Positions 31,944 to 40,942 of a stretch of 45,496 bases of DNA are shown in pieces; position 1 is the first letter of the stretch, and each line of letters opens with the position of its first letter. The notes below the pieces were generated by a model. That model saw only the letters and a list, made by a program, of their open reading frames with translations, had not been told where the DNA came from and did not search any database. The stretch is from CAZMFZ01 sp046152935 (GTDB taxonomy: Bacteria > Bacteroidota > Bacteroidia > Cytophagales > UBA9547). A program made the position numbers and the translations under genes. The stretch covers positions 1-45,496 of the forward strand of contig JBJXGB010000194.1 in NCBI GenBank assembly GCA_046152935.1, given 5' to 3'.

Positions 31944-33773
31944 ATGAATCCATTCCATCAGAAAATAGGTGCTTTTTATCATATTGATGCCTGCTTTTTT
32001 AATTTGTGGGCACCTTTGAAAAAAAAAGTGGAAGTAATATTTGAAGGAAGAGAGCCTCAGATTTTTGAGATGATATCAGACGACTTTGGCTATTGGAGTA
32101 TTGCCCTTCAAAATATCTTGTCAGGTTCGCGCTACCAATTTCGGCTTAATGGAGAAATTATTCGACCCGATCCTGCTTCAATTTCTCAAGTTGATGGAGT
32201 ACACGCTGCTTCCCAGATAATTGATCGAGATGTTAGTTGGGGCGATAGTGCTTGGAAAGGCTTACCATTGGCCGAGCTTGTTATCTACGAGTTGCATATT
32301 GGCACATTTTCTCAAGAAGGCACTTTTGCTGCGGCCATATCAAAATTGCCATATTTAGTAGAATTGGGCATAAATGCGATAGAACTAATGCCAGTTGCGC
32401 AGTTTCCTGGCACACGCAATTGGGGCTACGATGGCGTCTATGCATTTGCAACGCAAGAATCTTATGGCGGAATTGATGGGTTTAAGAGATTGGTAAATGA
32501 AGCACACAAAGCAGGAATGGCTATCATTTTAGATGTAGTTTACAATCATTTAGGTCCAGAAGGCAATTATTTGAACGATTTTGCACCTTATTTTAGTGAA
32601 AAATACAAAACACCTTGGGGCAATCCGTTAAATTTTGATGAGGCATACTGCGATGGTGTTCGCAATTATTATATTCAAAATGCCCTTTTTTGGTTAGATG
32701 AATGCCATGTGGATGGACTTAGGTTAGATGCAGTTCATGCTATTTTCGATTTTAGTGCCAATCATTTTTTAAAAATACTTAGTGATGAAGTAGAAAACCT
32801 TTGCGTTTCTACAGGGAACATTAAAATACTTGTTGCTGAATTTGATCTTAACAATCCACAATACATAAATTCTAAAGAGAAAGGTGGTTATCAGCTCGCT
32901 GGACAATGGGTAGATGAATTTCATCATGCCTTGCATTGCGTGCTTACGAATGAAAAAGATGGCTACTATGAAGACTTTGGCACATTGAGCCACCTAGAAA
33001 AAGCTTTTAGAGACACTTATGTCTATGATGGCGTTTATTCGCAGCACAGAAAAAAACTTTTTGGTGCCAGGGCCAATGAGAATTCTTATGCCCAATTTGT
33101 GGTTTTTTCTCAAAATCACGACCAAATTGGCAATCGAGCTTTGGGCGATCGGCTTTCAAATTTGCTAAATTTCGAGCAGATGAAGCTGGCTGCTGCTGCC
33201 GTCTTGCTCTCGCCTTACGTGCCTTTATTGTTTATGGGCGAAGAATATGGTGAGCAAAATCCATTTCTCTTTTTCACAAGCCACAGCGATGAACTTGGAA
33301 AAAAAGTAAACGAAGGCCGGAAAAAGGAGTTTTTATATTTTAATTTAAAAGATCAATTTTCAGAACCACAAGCGTTGGAAACTTTTCAAAAATCGAAACT
33401 GTCGTGGAATATCAACACTGCCAGAGCAGCTTTGCTGTTGAAATACTACAAATATTTAATTCAATTTCGAAAATCGCATCCAGCCATGCAGTCGAAAGAG
33501 AGAACTAGCGTATTTGTTCAGCCTGTGCAAAACGGCAATATTTTGGCTTTTGAAAGAATGAATGAAAACGATAAAGTGATTATGATTTTTAATTTTGGAC
33601 TAACAAATGAGCCGTATTTCAACCATTCTACCCAACCATTTCGAAGAATTTTCGACTCTTCAGATCCGAATTGGCTCGAAACACAAACGCCAATCGCTAC
33701 CTTACTTTTGGAAAGCCAATCGATGCAGATAAAAGCCCAGTCTTTCGTGATTTTAGAGAAAAAAATGGCTTAA
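31944..33773 (+). CDS. treZ: Malto-oligosyltrehalose trehalohydrolase
   Basis: The product is 609 residues of GH13. It has an N-terminal CBM48-like domain (FFNLWAPLKKKVEVIFEG, about 15-100) and a TIM barrel with VIYELHIGTFSQEGTF, the nucleophile D262 in LRLDAVHAI, the acid/base E299 in LVAEFDLNNP and the transition-state D393 in QNHDQIGN, then a C-terminal beta domain. It releases trehalose from maltooligosyl-trehalose. The partner enzyme TreY (and TreX/GlgX), commonly adjacent, is not in this window. The order is divergent from the PA2169-family gene. Length and motifs are complete. Confidence 0.93.
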   Translation: MNPFHQKIGAFYHIDACFFNLWAPLKKKVEVIFEGREPQIFEMISDDFGYWSIALQNILSGSRYQFRLNGEIIRPDPASISQVDGVHAASQIIDRDVSWGDSAWKGLPLAELVIYELHIGTFSQEGTFAAAISKLPYLVELGINAIELMPVAQFPGTRNWGYDGVYAFATQESYGGIDGFKRLVNEAHKAGMAIILDVVYNHLGPEGNYLNDFAPYFSEKYKTPWGNPLNFDEAYCDGVRNYYIQNALFWLDECHVDGLRLDAVHAIFDFSANHFLKILSDEVENLCVSTGNIKILVAEFDLNNPQYINSKEKGGYQLAGQWVDEFHHALHCVLTNEKDGYYEDFGTLSHLEKAFRDTYVYDGVYSQHRKKLFGARANENSYAQFVVFSQNHDQIGNRALGDRLSNLLNFEQMKLAAAAVLLSPYVPLLFMGEEYGEQNPFLFFTSHSDELGKKVNEGRKKEFLYFNLKDQFSEPQALETFQKSKLSWNINTARAALLLKYYKYLIQFRKSHPAMQSKERTSVFVQPVQNGNILAFERMNENDKVIMIFNFGLTNEPYFNHSTQPFRRIFDSSDPNWLETQTPIATLLLESQSMQIKAQSFVILEKKMA

Positions 33774-33942
33774 AAACGACATTTTATCAAGCTATTGAAG
33801 ACAAGTTTTAAATGTTTTTTGGTGCTGGAAAATACAAATTTGCAACGAGTAGTTTTGCCTTGGTCTGCTAAATAAAAGTAGAAAAAAATGAGGATGCCTG
33901 AAAGAAAATTTCTCTCAACTACTAAAAATAAAAAATAAAGTT

Positions 33943-33972
33943 TTGTAATGAAACGCATTTTTTATAATTTTG
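33943..33972 (+). promoter_or_regulatory. queA: Bacteroidetes-type promoter upstream of queA
   Basis: TTTG (33943-33946), 18 nt, TAATTTTG (33965-33972), close to the sigma-ABfr consensus. Transcription would begin near 33979, giving a leader of about 100 nt before the queA ATG. The 309-bp gap 33774-34082 holds this and no supported gene. Confidence 0.5.
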
Positions 33973-34082
33973 CACTCCTTTTTTGGGAATAGTCTGTTTT
34001 GTCTATTTTACTAGGTATTTCAGCATTCGACTTGATTGTCAAGCACCCGATTTCCCATCCGACATTAAACCCATATCTACTG

Positions 34083-35129
34083 ATGAAGTTGTCAGAATTC
34101 AGCTATACTTTGCCTCCCGAGCTCATTGCACAATATCCTACTGAAAATCGAGACGATTGCAGGTTGATGGTGATAAACAGAGCTAGCAAAACAATTGAGC
34201 ACAAGACTTTTAAAGACATTCTCAATTATTTTGAAGAAGATGATGTAATGGTAGTAAACGACTCGATGGTATTTCCAGCCAGATTGTATGGCAACAAAGA
34301 GAAAACGGGAGCCAAGATTGAGGTGTTTTTATTGCGTCAATTGGGTAAAGAGGCACATTTGTGGGATGTGTTGGTAGATCCGGCACGTAAAATAAGAGTT
34401 GGTAACAAGCTGTATTTTGGCGAAGGCGAGCTGGTAGCCGAAGTGATCGATAATACTACATCGAGAGGCCGTACGATTCGTTTTTTATTTGATGGCACTT
34501 CTGAAGATTTTATGAAAGTGATCGATCAATTGGGCGAAACACCCATTCCCAAATACATAAAAAGGAAAGTAGAGCCTGAAGACAGAGAACGTTTTCAAAC
34601 TATTTTTGCAAACAAATTGGGCTCTGTGGCAGCACCTTCTGCGGGAATGCACTTTACAAAGCAACTTGTAAAACGATTTGAATTGAAAGGCGTGCAAATC
34701 GACACTATGACATTATATGTCGGTCTTGGCTCCTTTCGTGCCGTTGATGTGGAAGATTTGACAAAACACAAGATGGATTCAGAACATTTTATTATTCCTG
34801 AACATACTGTCGACAAAGTAAACGTAGCACTAGAGGCAAAAAGAAGAGTTTGTGCTGTAGGAAGTACTGTTTTGAGGTCGATGGAATCGTCTGTATCGGC
34901 CAGCAATCGGTTGAAACCAAATGATATTTGGACAGACAGATTCATTTTCCCACCATTCGATTTTAAGATTTGTAACGCTTTTATTACCAATTTTCACGCG
35001 CCCGATTCTACTTTATTAATGATGGCAAGCGCTTTTGGTGGTTTTGAATTGATAAAAGAAGCTTACGATGTAGCTATTAAAGAAAATTATCGCTTTTTGA
35101 CCTACGGAGATGCGATGTTAATTATATAA
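34083..35129 (+). CDS. queA: S-adenosylmethionine:tRNA ribosyltransferase-isomerase
   Basis: The product is 348 residues and transfers the ribosyl group of SAM to preQ1 in tRNA, giving epoxyqueuosine. The family N-terminus MKLSEFSYTLPPELIAQYP fixes the start at ATG 34083, though the frame is open back to TTG 33999. VVNDSMVFPARLYG, the PSAGMHFT active-site motif, VTLYVGLGSF-like LYVGLGSFRAVDVEDL and NFHAPDSTLLMM at the end are all typical. No other queuosine gene is close. A long terminator hairpin follows. Confidence 0.95.
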   Translation: MKLSEFSYTLPPELIAQYPTENRDDCRLMVINRASKTIEHKTFKDILNYFEEDDVMVVNDSMVFPARLYGNKEKTGAKIEVFLLRQLGKEAHLWDVLVDPARKIRVGNKLYFGEGELVAEVIDNTTSRGRTIRFLFDGTSEDFMKVIDQLGETPIPKYIKRKVEPEDRERFQTIFANKLGSVAAPSAGMHFTKQLVKRFELKGVQIDTMTLYVGLGSFRAVDVEDLTKHKMDSEHFIIPEHTVDKVNVALEAKRRVCAVGSTVLRSMESSVSASNRLKPNDIWTDRFIFPPFDFKICNAFITNFHAPDSTLLMMASAFGGFELIKEAYDVAIKENYRFLTYGDAMLII

Positions 35130-35157
35130 GCATCTCACTCTCCGATCTCCAACTTAC

Positions 35158-35197
35158 GAAAACTTCCCAAAAGTTTTAAACTTTCGGGAAGTTTTTT
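35158..35197 (+). terminator. Intrinsic terminator after queA
   Basis: AAACTTCCCAAAAGTTT pairs with AAACTTTCGGGAAGTTT with a single mismatch and almost no spacer, so the tip must open into a loop. Six T follow (35192-35197). Confidence 0.8.
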
Positions 35198-35275
35198 ATT
35201 TAAAGGTGCTTTATTTGAAAGTAATTTAATAGTTGGTTTAAGCGAAAATCGTACACACGCGAAAAATGAGTTTTT

Positions 35276-35635
35276 ATGCTTGCAGAAATAAATCTAGAAG
35301 GACTTGAATTTTTTGCCTACCACGGCTTTTATAGCGAAGAGCGGAAAATTGGGAACAAATATGGAGTCGATATTTGCATTACAGCCAATGTTGGCGATTC
35401 GGCAGCCAATGATGATCTCACCAAAACGATCGATTATGAAACAATGTACAGAATTGTAAAAGAAGTGGTGGCCATGCCGACCAAATTGCTCGAAACAATA
35501 TCTTTACGTATTATTGAGCGTGTTTTTTTAGAATTTGGCGATGTTTTGGCCGTAAAAGTAAGCGTGGCTAAATTCAATCCGCCAGTGGGTGGTATTTGCC
35601 AAAAGGCAAAAGTGACAATGGAAAAACTCAGATAG
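35276..35635 (+). CDS. folB: Dihydroneopterin aldolase
   Basis: The product is 119 residues and cleaves dihydroneopterin to 6-hydroxymethyl-dihydropterin in folate synthesis. Motifs: LEGLEFFAYHGFYSEERKIGNKYGVDI (with the substrate-binding acid and Tyr region), then DDLTKTIDYETMYRIV, LLETISLRI and VKVSVAKFNPPVGG with a C-terminal catalytic Lys. The length is normal for a monofunctional FolB. It stands between terminators and is followed 74 bp later by thioredoxin. Confidence 0.93.
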   Translation: MLAEINLEGLEFFAYHGFYSEERKIGNKYGVDICITANVGDSAANDDLTKTIDYETMYRIVKEVVAMPTKLLETISLRIIERVFLEFGDVLAVKVSVAKFNPPVGGICQKAKVTMEKLR

Positions 35636-35709
35636 CAATTTTTTTTTCAATATTGAACCTTTGAATTCGTATTATTGTAATTATGAATGAATGTTAACAA
35701 AACCAGAAA

Positions 35710-36045
35710 ATGACAACTGATACACACAAGGCAGTCGAAATAACGGACGCAAATTTTGAAGAAATAATAGGCTCTGGCAAACCAATACTAGTAGATTTTT
35801 GGGCAGAATGGTGTGGCCCATGTAAAATGATTGGCCCTGCTGTTGAAGAACTAGCAGGCGACTACGAAGGTAGAGCCATAGTCGGCAAGGTAAATGTAGA
35901 TATGAATCCAAATACGGCCTCGAAATTTGGCATTCGTTCAATTCCAACTTTGCTATTTTTCAAAAATGGTGAAATAGTAGATAAGCAAGTTGGAGCAGTT
36001 GCAAAAGCTGCTTTGGCTAAAAAATTAGATGCTGTTTTGGCATAA
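35710..36045 (+). CDS. trxA: Thioredoxin
   Basis: The product is 111 residues, a cytosolic disulfide reductase. The active site is W34-C35-G-P-C38 within VDFWAEWCGPCKM; the cis-proline motif RSIPTLLFFKNGE and the conserved buried Asp (D29) are present. There is no signal peptide, so it is the cytoplasmic thioredoxin. The gene is monocistronic or ends the folB transcript: a terminator follows 24 bp after its stop. Confidence 0.95.
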   Translation: MTTDTHKAVEITDANFEEIIGSGKPILVDFWAEWCGPCKMIGPAVEELAGDYEGRAIVGKVNVDMNPNTASKFGIRSIPTLLFFKNGEIVDKQVGAVAKAALAKKLDAVLA

Positions 36046-36068
36046 TTTATAGCTTTGTTTCAATTTAT

Positions 36069-36104
36069 AAAGGGAATCTCGAAAGGATTCCCTTTGTCTT
36101 TTTA
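36069..36104 (+). terminator. Intrinsic terminator after thioredoxin gene
   Basis: AAAGGGAATC (36069-36078) pairs with GATTCCCTTT (36086-36095) around a 7-nt loop. GTC then a run of five T follow. Confidence 0.78.
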
Positions 36105-36130
36105 TACTAGCTAATATTTAAAGTAAAAAT

Positions 36131-38326
36131 ATGTCATCAGGTTTTGCTCGCATTTCACTTTCAAGCACAATTATCGTTTTTTATGTTTTTACTGCATTTG
36201 CTCAACTCAAAAAGTTGACTTTAGAAGATATTTGGCAAAGCAATAAACTTCAAATGAGATCATTTGAGGGCTTTCAATGGATGAAATCAGGTAAGTCTTA
36301 CTCAAAATTGATTGACGCCAAAGACGGTTATGAAATAAATGAATACGATCTATTGACTGATAGAAAAATGAAAACCATCGTGCGATCCACCCAATTGGTG
36401 ACGGCCATCGATTCTCTTCCTTTGGCTATTGACGAATATAGCTTCTCGCCAGACGAAGCAAAAATATTAATCAAAACGCATACAGAACACATTTATCGCT
36501 ATTCAGAAAAAGCCCTTTATTTTATTTTTGATCGTAAAACAAAGACAATTTTTTACGTAAGCAAAAGGCAAAAAGTTGGCAATGTTAGTTTTTCTCCCGA
36601 TGGCAAGAAATTGGCTTTTACTAAAGACAACAATCTCTATATCAAAGACTTGTCTACTCAAACTGAAATAGCAATTACTAATGATGGGGAATATAACAAA
36701 ATCATAAATGGCCATAGCGATTGGGTATACGAAGAAGAATTGGAGCTCACTAGAGCGTACGAATGGAGCAATGACAGTAAGAAAATTGCTTTCTTTAGGT
36801 TTGACGAATCGCAAGTAAAAGATTACAACATACAAATTTGGGGCAAATTGTACCCACAAGATTACAAATTGAAATACCCAAAAGCAGGAGAAAAGAATGC
36901 AGAAGTTTCTATTTTGCTGTATGATATCGACACAAAAACTACTACCACTTTAATAAATGGAAAAAACAATGATCAATATATCCCGAGAATAAATTGGACG
37001 CAACAGCCTGATATTCTGTCTGTTAGAGTTCTGAACAGAAATCAAGATAGCCTTTCAATCGTGCATTTTGATATAAGTTCCTCCAAAGCCAATCCGATAC
37101 TAACATTTACTTCAAAAGATTATGTGGAAATTGATGATAATTTTCAGTATCTAAAAGTAGATAATTCATTAATGGTGACAAATGAAAATGATGGATTCAG
37201 GCATATTTACAGATATGCTGTTGATGGGAAATTAATAAAACAGATTACCAAAGGAGAATGGGAGGTATCTGAAATCGTGGGTATCGATGAAGCGAAGGGA
37301 TTGGTGTTTTACACTTCAAAAGAAGCATCTAGCACCGAAAAACAATTGTATGTAATTGATTTTGAGGGGAATAAAAAGAAGAGATTGTCAGTTGGAGAGG
37401 GAGAACATACCATCGTGATGAATGAAAATGCAAATTTTTATCTCGATTATTTTTTTGAAATAAACAAACTGCAAGTGGCGCTTTATAATTCGGACGGAAA
37501 AAAATTGAAAGATTTGGAGCAGAATATCTCATTTCAAAACAATTGGAGCGAGTACGAAAAAGGAAAATTTGAATTTGGTGAATTTGCCATTTCTACCACC
37601 ACCAGTTTGAATTTTTGGACATTAAAACCTGCTAATTTTGATAGTACTAAGAAGTATCCAATTTTTATGTTTTTATATGGCGGACCTGGTTCTCAGCAAG
37701 TATTGAAATCGTGGAATGGACGAAATCGACTCTGGTTCGAGCTGTTGGCACAAAAAGGCTATATAGTAGCTTGTGTTGATAACCGTGGTACGGGCGGCAA
37801 AGGTGCTGAGTTTAAGAAATTGACTACCAGACAGTTAGGTAAATTTGAAACGGAAGATCAAATTGATTTTGCCAAATATATGGGCTCAAAACCTTGGGTC
37901 GATTCCAATAGAATTGGAATTTTTGGCTGGAGTTATGGCGGTTATGTGTCTAGCTTGGCTATACTTTTCGGGGCTGATGTGTTTAAAATGGCCATTGCAG
38001 TAGCTCCAGTTACCAGTTGGCGCTTTTATGATTCTATTTATACCGAGCGTTTTTTGAAAAATCCACAAGACAACACTTTGGGCTACGATGCCTATTCTCC
38101 ACTTCAAAATGCCAATAAACTGAAAGGAAAATACTTGCTAATACATGGTACTGGCGATGATAATGTACATTTTCAGAATGCTGTTGAAATGGAAAATGCC
38201 CTCATCAAAGCTGGAAAGCAGTTCGATTCTTTTTATTACCCCAATAGAAATCATGGCATATCAGGTGGTAATACGCGAATGCATTTGTACCAGATGATGA
38301 CTACTTTTATAGAGAAGAATTTGTGA
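36131..38326 (+). CDS. Secreted S9 prolyl peptidase of dipeptidyl-peptidase IV type
   Basis: The product is 731 residues with a signal peptide (about 1-24, ending TAFA before QLKK). The N-terminal DPP IV beta-propeller (about 30-470) carries the double-glutamate motif that holds the substrate amino group (WVYEEE, E201-E203). The alpha/beta-hydrolase domain has nucleophile S601 in GWSYGGY, the acid in GTGDDNVHF and H708 in NRNHGI. It would remove Xaa-Pro dipeptides from peptides in the periplasm or outside. Length is normal. It stands alone after a terminator, with a damaged gene pair downstream. Confidence 0.93.
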   Translation: MSSGFARISLSSTIIVFYVFTAFAQLKKLTLEDIWQSNKLQMRSFEGFQWMKSGKSYSKLIDAKDGYEINEYDLLTDRKMKTIVRSTQLVTAIDSLPLAIDEYSFSPDEAKILIKTHTEHIYRYSEKALYFIFDRKTKTIFYVSKRQKVGNVSFSPDGKKLAFTKDNNLYIKDLSTQTEIAITNDGEYNKIINGHSDWVYEEELELTRAYEWSNDSKKIAFFRFDESQVKDYNIQIWGKLYPQDYKLKYPKAGEKNAEVSILLYDIDTKTTTTLINGKNNDQYIPRINWTQQPDILSVRVLNRNQDSLSIVHFDISSSKANPILTFTSKDYVEIDDNFQYLKVDNSLMVTNENDGFRHIYRYAVDGKLIKQITKGEWEVSEIVGIDEAKGLVFYTSKEASSTEKQLYVIDFEGNKKKRLSVGEGEHTIVMNENANFYLDYFFEINKLQVALYNSDGKKLKDLEQNISFQNNWSEYEKGKFEFGEFAISTTTSLNFWTLKPANFDSTKKYPIFMFLYGGPGSQQVLKSWNGRNRLWFELLAQKGYIVACVDNRGTGGKGAEFKKLTTRQLGKFETEDQIDFAKYMGSKPWVDSNRIGIFGWSYGGYVSSLAILFGADVFKMAIAVAPVTSWRFYDSIYTERFLKNPQDNTLGYDAYSPLQNANKLKGKYLLIHGTGDDNVHFQNAVEMENALIKAGKQFDSFYYPNRNHGISGGNTRMHLYQMMTTFIEKNL

Positions 38327-38367
38327 TTTTAATCCAATATTTGAGAAATCGATCAACTCTTTTTTAA

Positions 38368-38652
38368 ATAGGCAAGCTAATTATTACAGCAAAATATATA
38401 TTTCTTCTTTATGGATCTGATATTAACGAGCTGAGACGACATATTCATGCTATCTACGTAAGAAAAGGTTACAAATCCTCCTGCAAATTTTGGCTAGAGC
38501 CAGACATTTTGCTTGACAAAAATAAAAGAGGTGATTTTACTGAGAAACAATTGAAGGAAATTGAAGATATAAATCAAAAAAATGAACCTCTTTTAATGGA
38601 TTTGTTGAATAAATTCTATAATCAAGATAAAATTGAAGCTGTAAGAATATGA
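38368..38652 (+). pseudogene. DUF4160-family protein, no canonical start codon
   Basis: The frame from a stop at 38365 to TGA at 38650 encodes 94 residues matching the DUF4160 pattern: GKLIITAKYIFLLYGSDINE, RRHIHAIYVRKGY, CKFWLEPDILLDKN, then a C-terminal helix (FTEKQLKEIEDINQKNEPLLMDLLNKFYN). The codon expected to be ATG before GKL is ATA (38368); no ATG, GTG or TTG precedes the conserved core. So the start has been lost or an AUA start is used. Its stop overlaps the ATG of the DUF2442 gene (ATGA). DUF4160 and DUF2442 genes are often paired and have been proposed to be toxin-antitoxin-like; the function is unproven. Confidence 0.6.
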
Positions 38653-38884
38653 CCGAGGTAGTAGAAGAGGAGTTAATAATGGAGAAAATCGATTTTATTT
38701 CTCACAAAGAATTATTGATAGAACTCAATAATGGAAGACATTTTTTGTGCCTTTATTAAAGTTTGAAGCTATCAAAGCTTTTAGTGACCAAGAAAGAGAT
38801 GAGCATGAAATAATTGATGGAAAATACCTTTCCTTTCTCTCTATTTCAGATATTTGTAGCATTCACGATCTGGCTAGATTGTAA
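38649..38884 (+). pseudogene. DUF2442-family protein, frameshifted
   Basis: ATG at 38649 overlaps the stop of the DUF4160 gene. The first frame reads IDFISHKELLIELNNGRHFLC and ends at TAA 38757. One base off, the sequence goes on as PLLKFEAIKAFSDQERDEHEIIDGKYLSF and ends ISDICSIHDLARL with TAA at 38882. Joined, it is a normal DUF2442 protein of about 78 residues. The break needs one added base between 38741 and 38752 (T6 run, then GTGCC), most simply one C. The gap 38885-39099 downstream shows no gene. Confidence 0.6.
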
Positions 38885-39099
38885 TTTTTTTTAATACCGT
38901 TGTCATCTTCCAGAAAGTTTTCAACTTTGGTACGAACTAGCGTACAAGCCATTTTTCCCCCCATCCTGCTACGACTTTTCGTTGCCCGATACTAATTTTC
39001 AATTTTATTCATTCAAAGTATAACCATTTTCACAAAATATTGTATAATGACTATACTAATCACCAAAATCAAAAAGATCGGAATCTAATTTTTACATTT

Positions 39100-40878
39100 A
39101 TGGAATTTACAAGAGTATTCGAAATACTACCTTATCAACTAGCCAAATTTCCAAAGGCTGATTCACTTGCCAGCAAAGTAAATGGCGAATGGGTAAAATA
39201 TAGCACAGCTGAATATTTCAAAATTGCGAATCAAATCAGTGTTGGCTTGATGAATCTGGGTATTGGTAAAGATGATAAAGTATCAATTGTTTCATCAAAC
39301 CGACCAGAATGGAATTTTGTGGACATGGGAATTCAGCAGCTAGGTGCAGTAAGTGTACCAGTGTATCCAAATATCACCATAGAAGATTATAAATTTATTT
39401 TCAAAGATTCTGAAGCAAAAATCATATTTGTGGCCAATGAAGAGCTTTTTCTCAAAGCAACTGAAGCTGTGGCCGGCAGAGATGTGAAGATTTACACATT
39501 CGATGTCGTCCCTGGAGCCGTTCACTGGAAATCGATCACAGAAAATGTAAATGAGGCCGATTTTGCAAAATTGGAACCTTACAAAGCTGCCGTTTTACCT
39601 AGCGATTTACTCACGATGATATATACCTCTGGTACCACAGGCACCCCCAAAGGTGTAATGTTGTCTCATAGTAACGTAGTTAGCCAAAGCAAATCTGCAA
39701 AAGAGTTGATGCCAGTCAATTACCAATGTAAGGCATTTAGCTTTTTGCCTTTGTGCCATGTGTACGAACGCATGATGTGTTATGTGTACCAGTCAAACGG
39801 ACTTTCGATCTATTACGCAGAAAGTATGGATACCATTTCTGATAATTTGAAAGAAGTGCATCCGCATATTTTTGTTACTGTGCCGCGCTTACTGGAAAAA
39901 GTATATGACAAAATTGTCGCAAAAGGTGCTGAATTGACAGGAATAAAGAAGATGCTATTCTTTTGGGCACACGACTTAGGAATGCAGTATGAACTCAATA
40001 CCAATCAGGGTTGGTGGTTTAATTTTCGATTGAAGTTGGCGAACAAGTTGATATTTAGCAAATGGAGAGAAGCCTTGGGGGGTGAACTAAAAGTAGTGGT
40101 ATCTGGTGGAGCGGCTTTGCAGCCTCGCTTGGCAAGGGTTTTTTCGGCCGCACAAATTGTCATTATGGAAGGTTACGGGCTCACCGAAACCAGCCCTGTA
40201 ATTGCTGTAAATCACTGGGAAGAAAAAGATAGAAAAATTGGCACTGTTGGTCCACTTTTTCCAGGTGTGCAAGTGAAAATTGCCGCAGATGGCGAAATAT
40301 TAACCAAAGGCCCCCATGTAATGATGGGCTATTACAAAAGACCTGATTTAACAGCCGAAACCATCAATAGCGAAGGTTGGTTACATACGGGAGATATTGG
40401 CGAAATGGTGGAAAATGGGAAATTTCTAAAAATTACTGATCGTAAAAAAGAAATGTTCAAGACTTCAGGTGGCAAATATATTGCACCTGGCAACATGGAA
40501 AATAAATTTAAAGAGAGCCGATTTATTGAACAAATAATGGTGATCGGAGAATCTCAACGCTTTCCTGCAGCCTTGATCGTTCCAGCTTTTGCTTTTGTAA
40601 AAGATTGGTGCGAACTAAAAGGCATTGATTGCAAAACCAATGAGGAGATGATCAAAAATGTTGAGGTGAAACACCGAATTCAGCAAGAAGTTGATACGAT
40701 GAATCTAGGCTATGCCAAGTATGAGCAAATAAAAAAAATAGCCCTCATCAAGGATGAATGGACGATACAATCTGGCGAAATGACACCTACTTTGAAGTTG
40801 AAAAGGAGAAATATCATGGCTAAATACCAAACCTTGATCGATAAATTGTATGCTGAAAGTGTGCTAGAAACCGCTTAA
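39100..40878 (+). CDS. Long-chain fatty-acid-CoA ligase (FAA1/FadD type)
   Basis: The product is 592 residues of the AMP-forming family. The ATP loop is MIYTSGTTGTPKGVMLSH; SFLPLCHVYERM, GYGLTETSPV (adenine-binding), WLHTGDIGE and ITDRKKEMFKTSGGKYIAP follow in order, and the C-terminal catalytic Lys lies in TPTLKLKR. The LPLCHVYERM stretch and the long form match long-chain acyl-CoA synthetases of the FAA1 group. It activates fatty acids for lipid synthesis or beta-oxidation, consistent with the FadN-like enzyme elsewhere in the window. I chose ATG 39100; the frame from 39040 adds a non-homologous leader. It converges with the cyclase gene over 64 bp. Confidence 0.92.
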   Translation: MEFTRVFEILPYQLAKFPKADSLASKVNGEWVKYSTAEYFKIANQISVGLMNLGIGKDDKVSIVSSNRPEWNFVDMGIQQLGAVSVPVYPNITIEDYKFIFKDSEAKIIFVANEELFLKATEAVAGRDVKIYTFDVVPGAVHWKSITENVNEADFAKLEPYKAAVLPSDLLTMIYTSGTTGTPKGVMLSHSNVVSQSKSAKELMPVNYQCKAFSFLPLCHVYERMMCYVYQSNGLSIYYAESMDTISDNLKEVHPHIFVTVPRLLEKVYDKIVAKGAELTGIKKMLFFWAHDLGMQYELNTNQGWWFNFRLKLANKLIFSKWREALGGELKVVVSGGAALQPRLARVFSAAQIVIMEGYGLTETSPVIAVNHWEEKDRKIGTVGPLFPGVQVKIAADGEILTKGPHVMMGYYKRPDLTAETINSEGWLHTGDIGEMVENGKFLKITDRKKEMFKTSGGKYIAPGNMENKFKESRFIEQIMVIGESQRFPAALIVPAFAFVKDWCELKGIDCKTNEEMIKNVEVKHRIQQEVDTMNLGYAKYEQIKKIALIKDEWTIQSGEMTPTLKLKRRNIMAKYQTLIDKLYAESVLETA

Positions 40879-40942
40879 CAATGATGCGAGGGCGGAAAAC
40901 AATGGTGATGGTAGATTTTGACTAATGTCAATCTTGGCCTTG

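Noticed and set aside
33770..33958. 62-codon minus-strand ORF overlapping the end of treZ
   Set aside because: It has a hydrophobic N-terminus but low complexity, no recognisable motif, and overlaps the queA upstream region with its promoter. It looks like a chance AT-rich frame.
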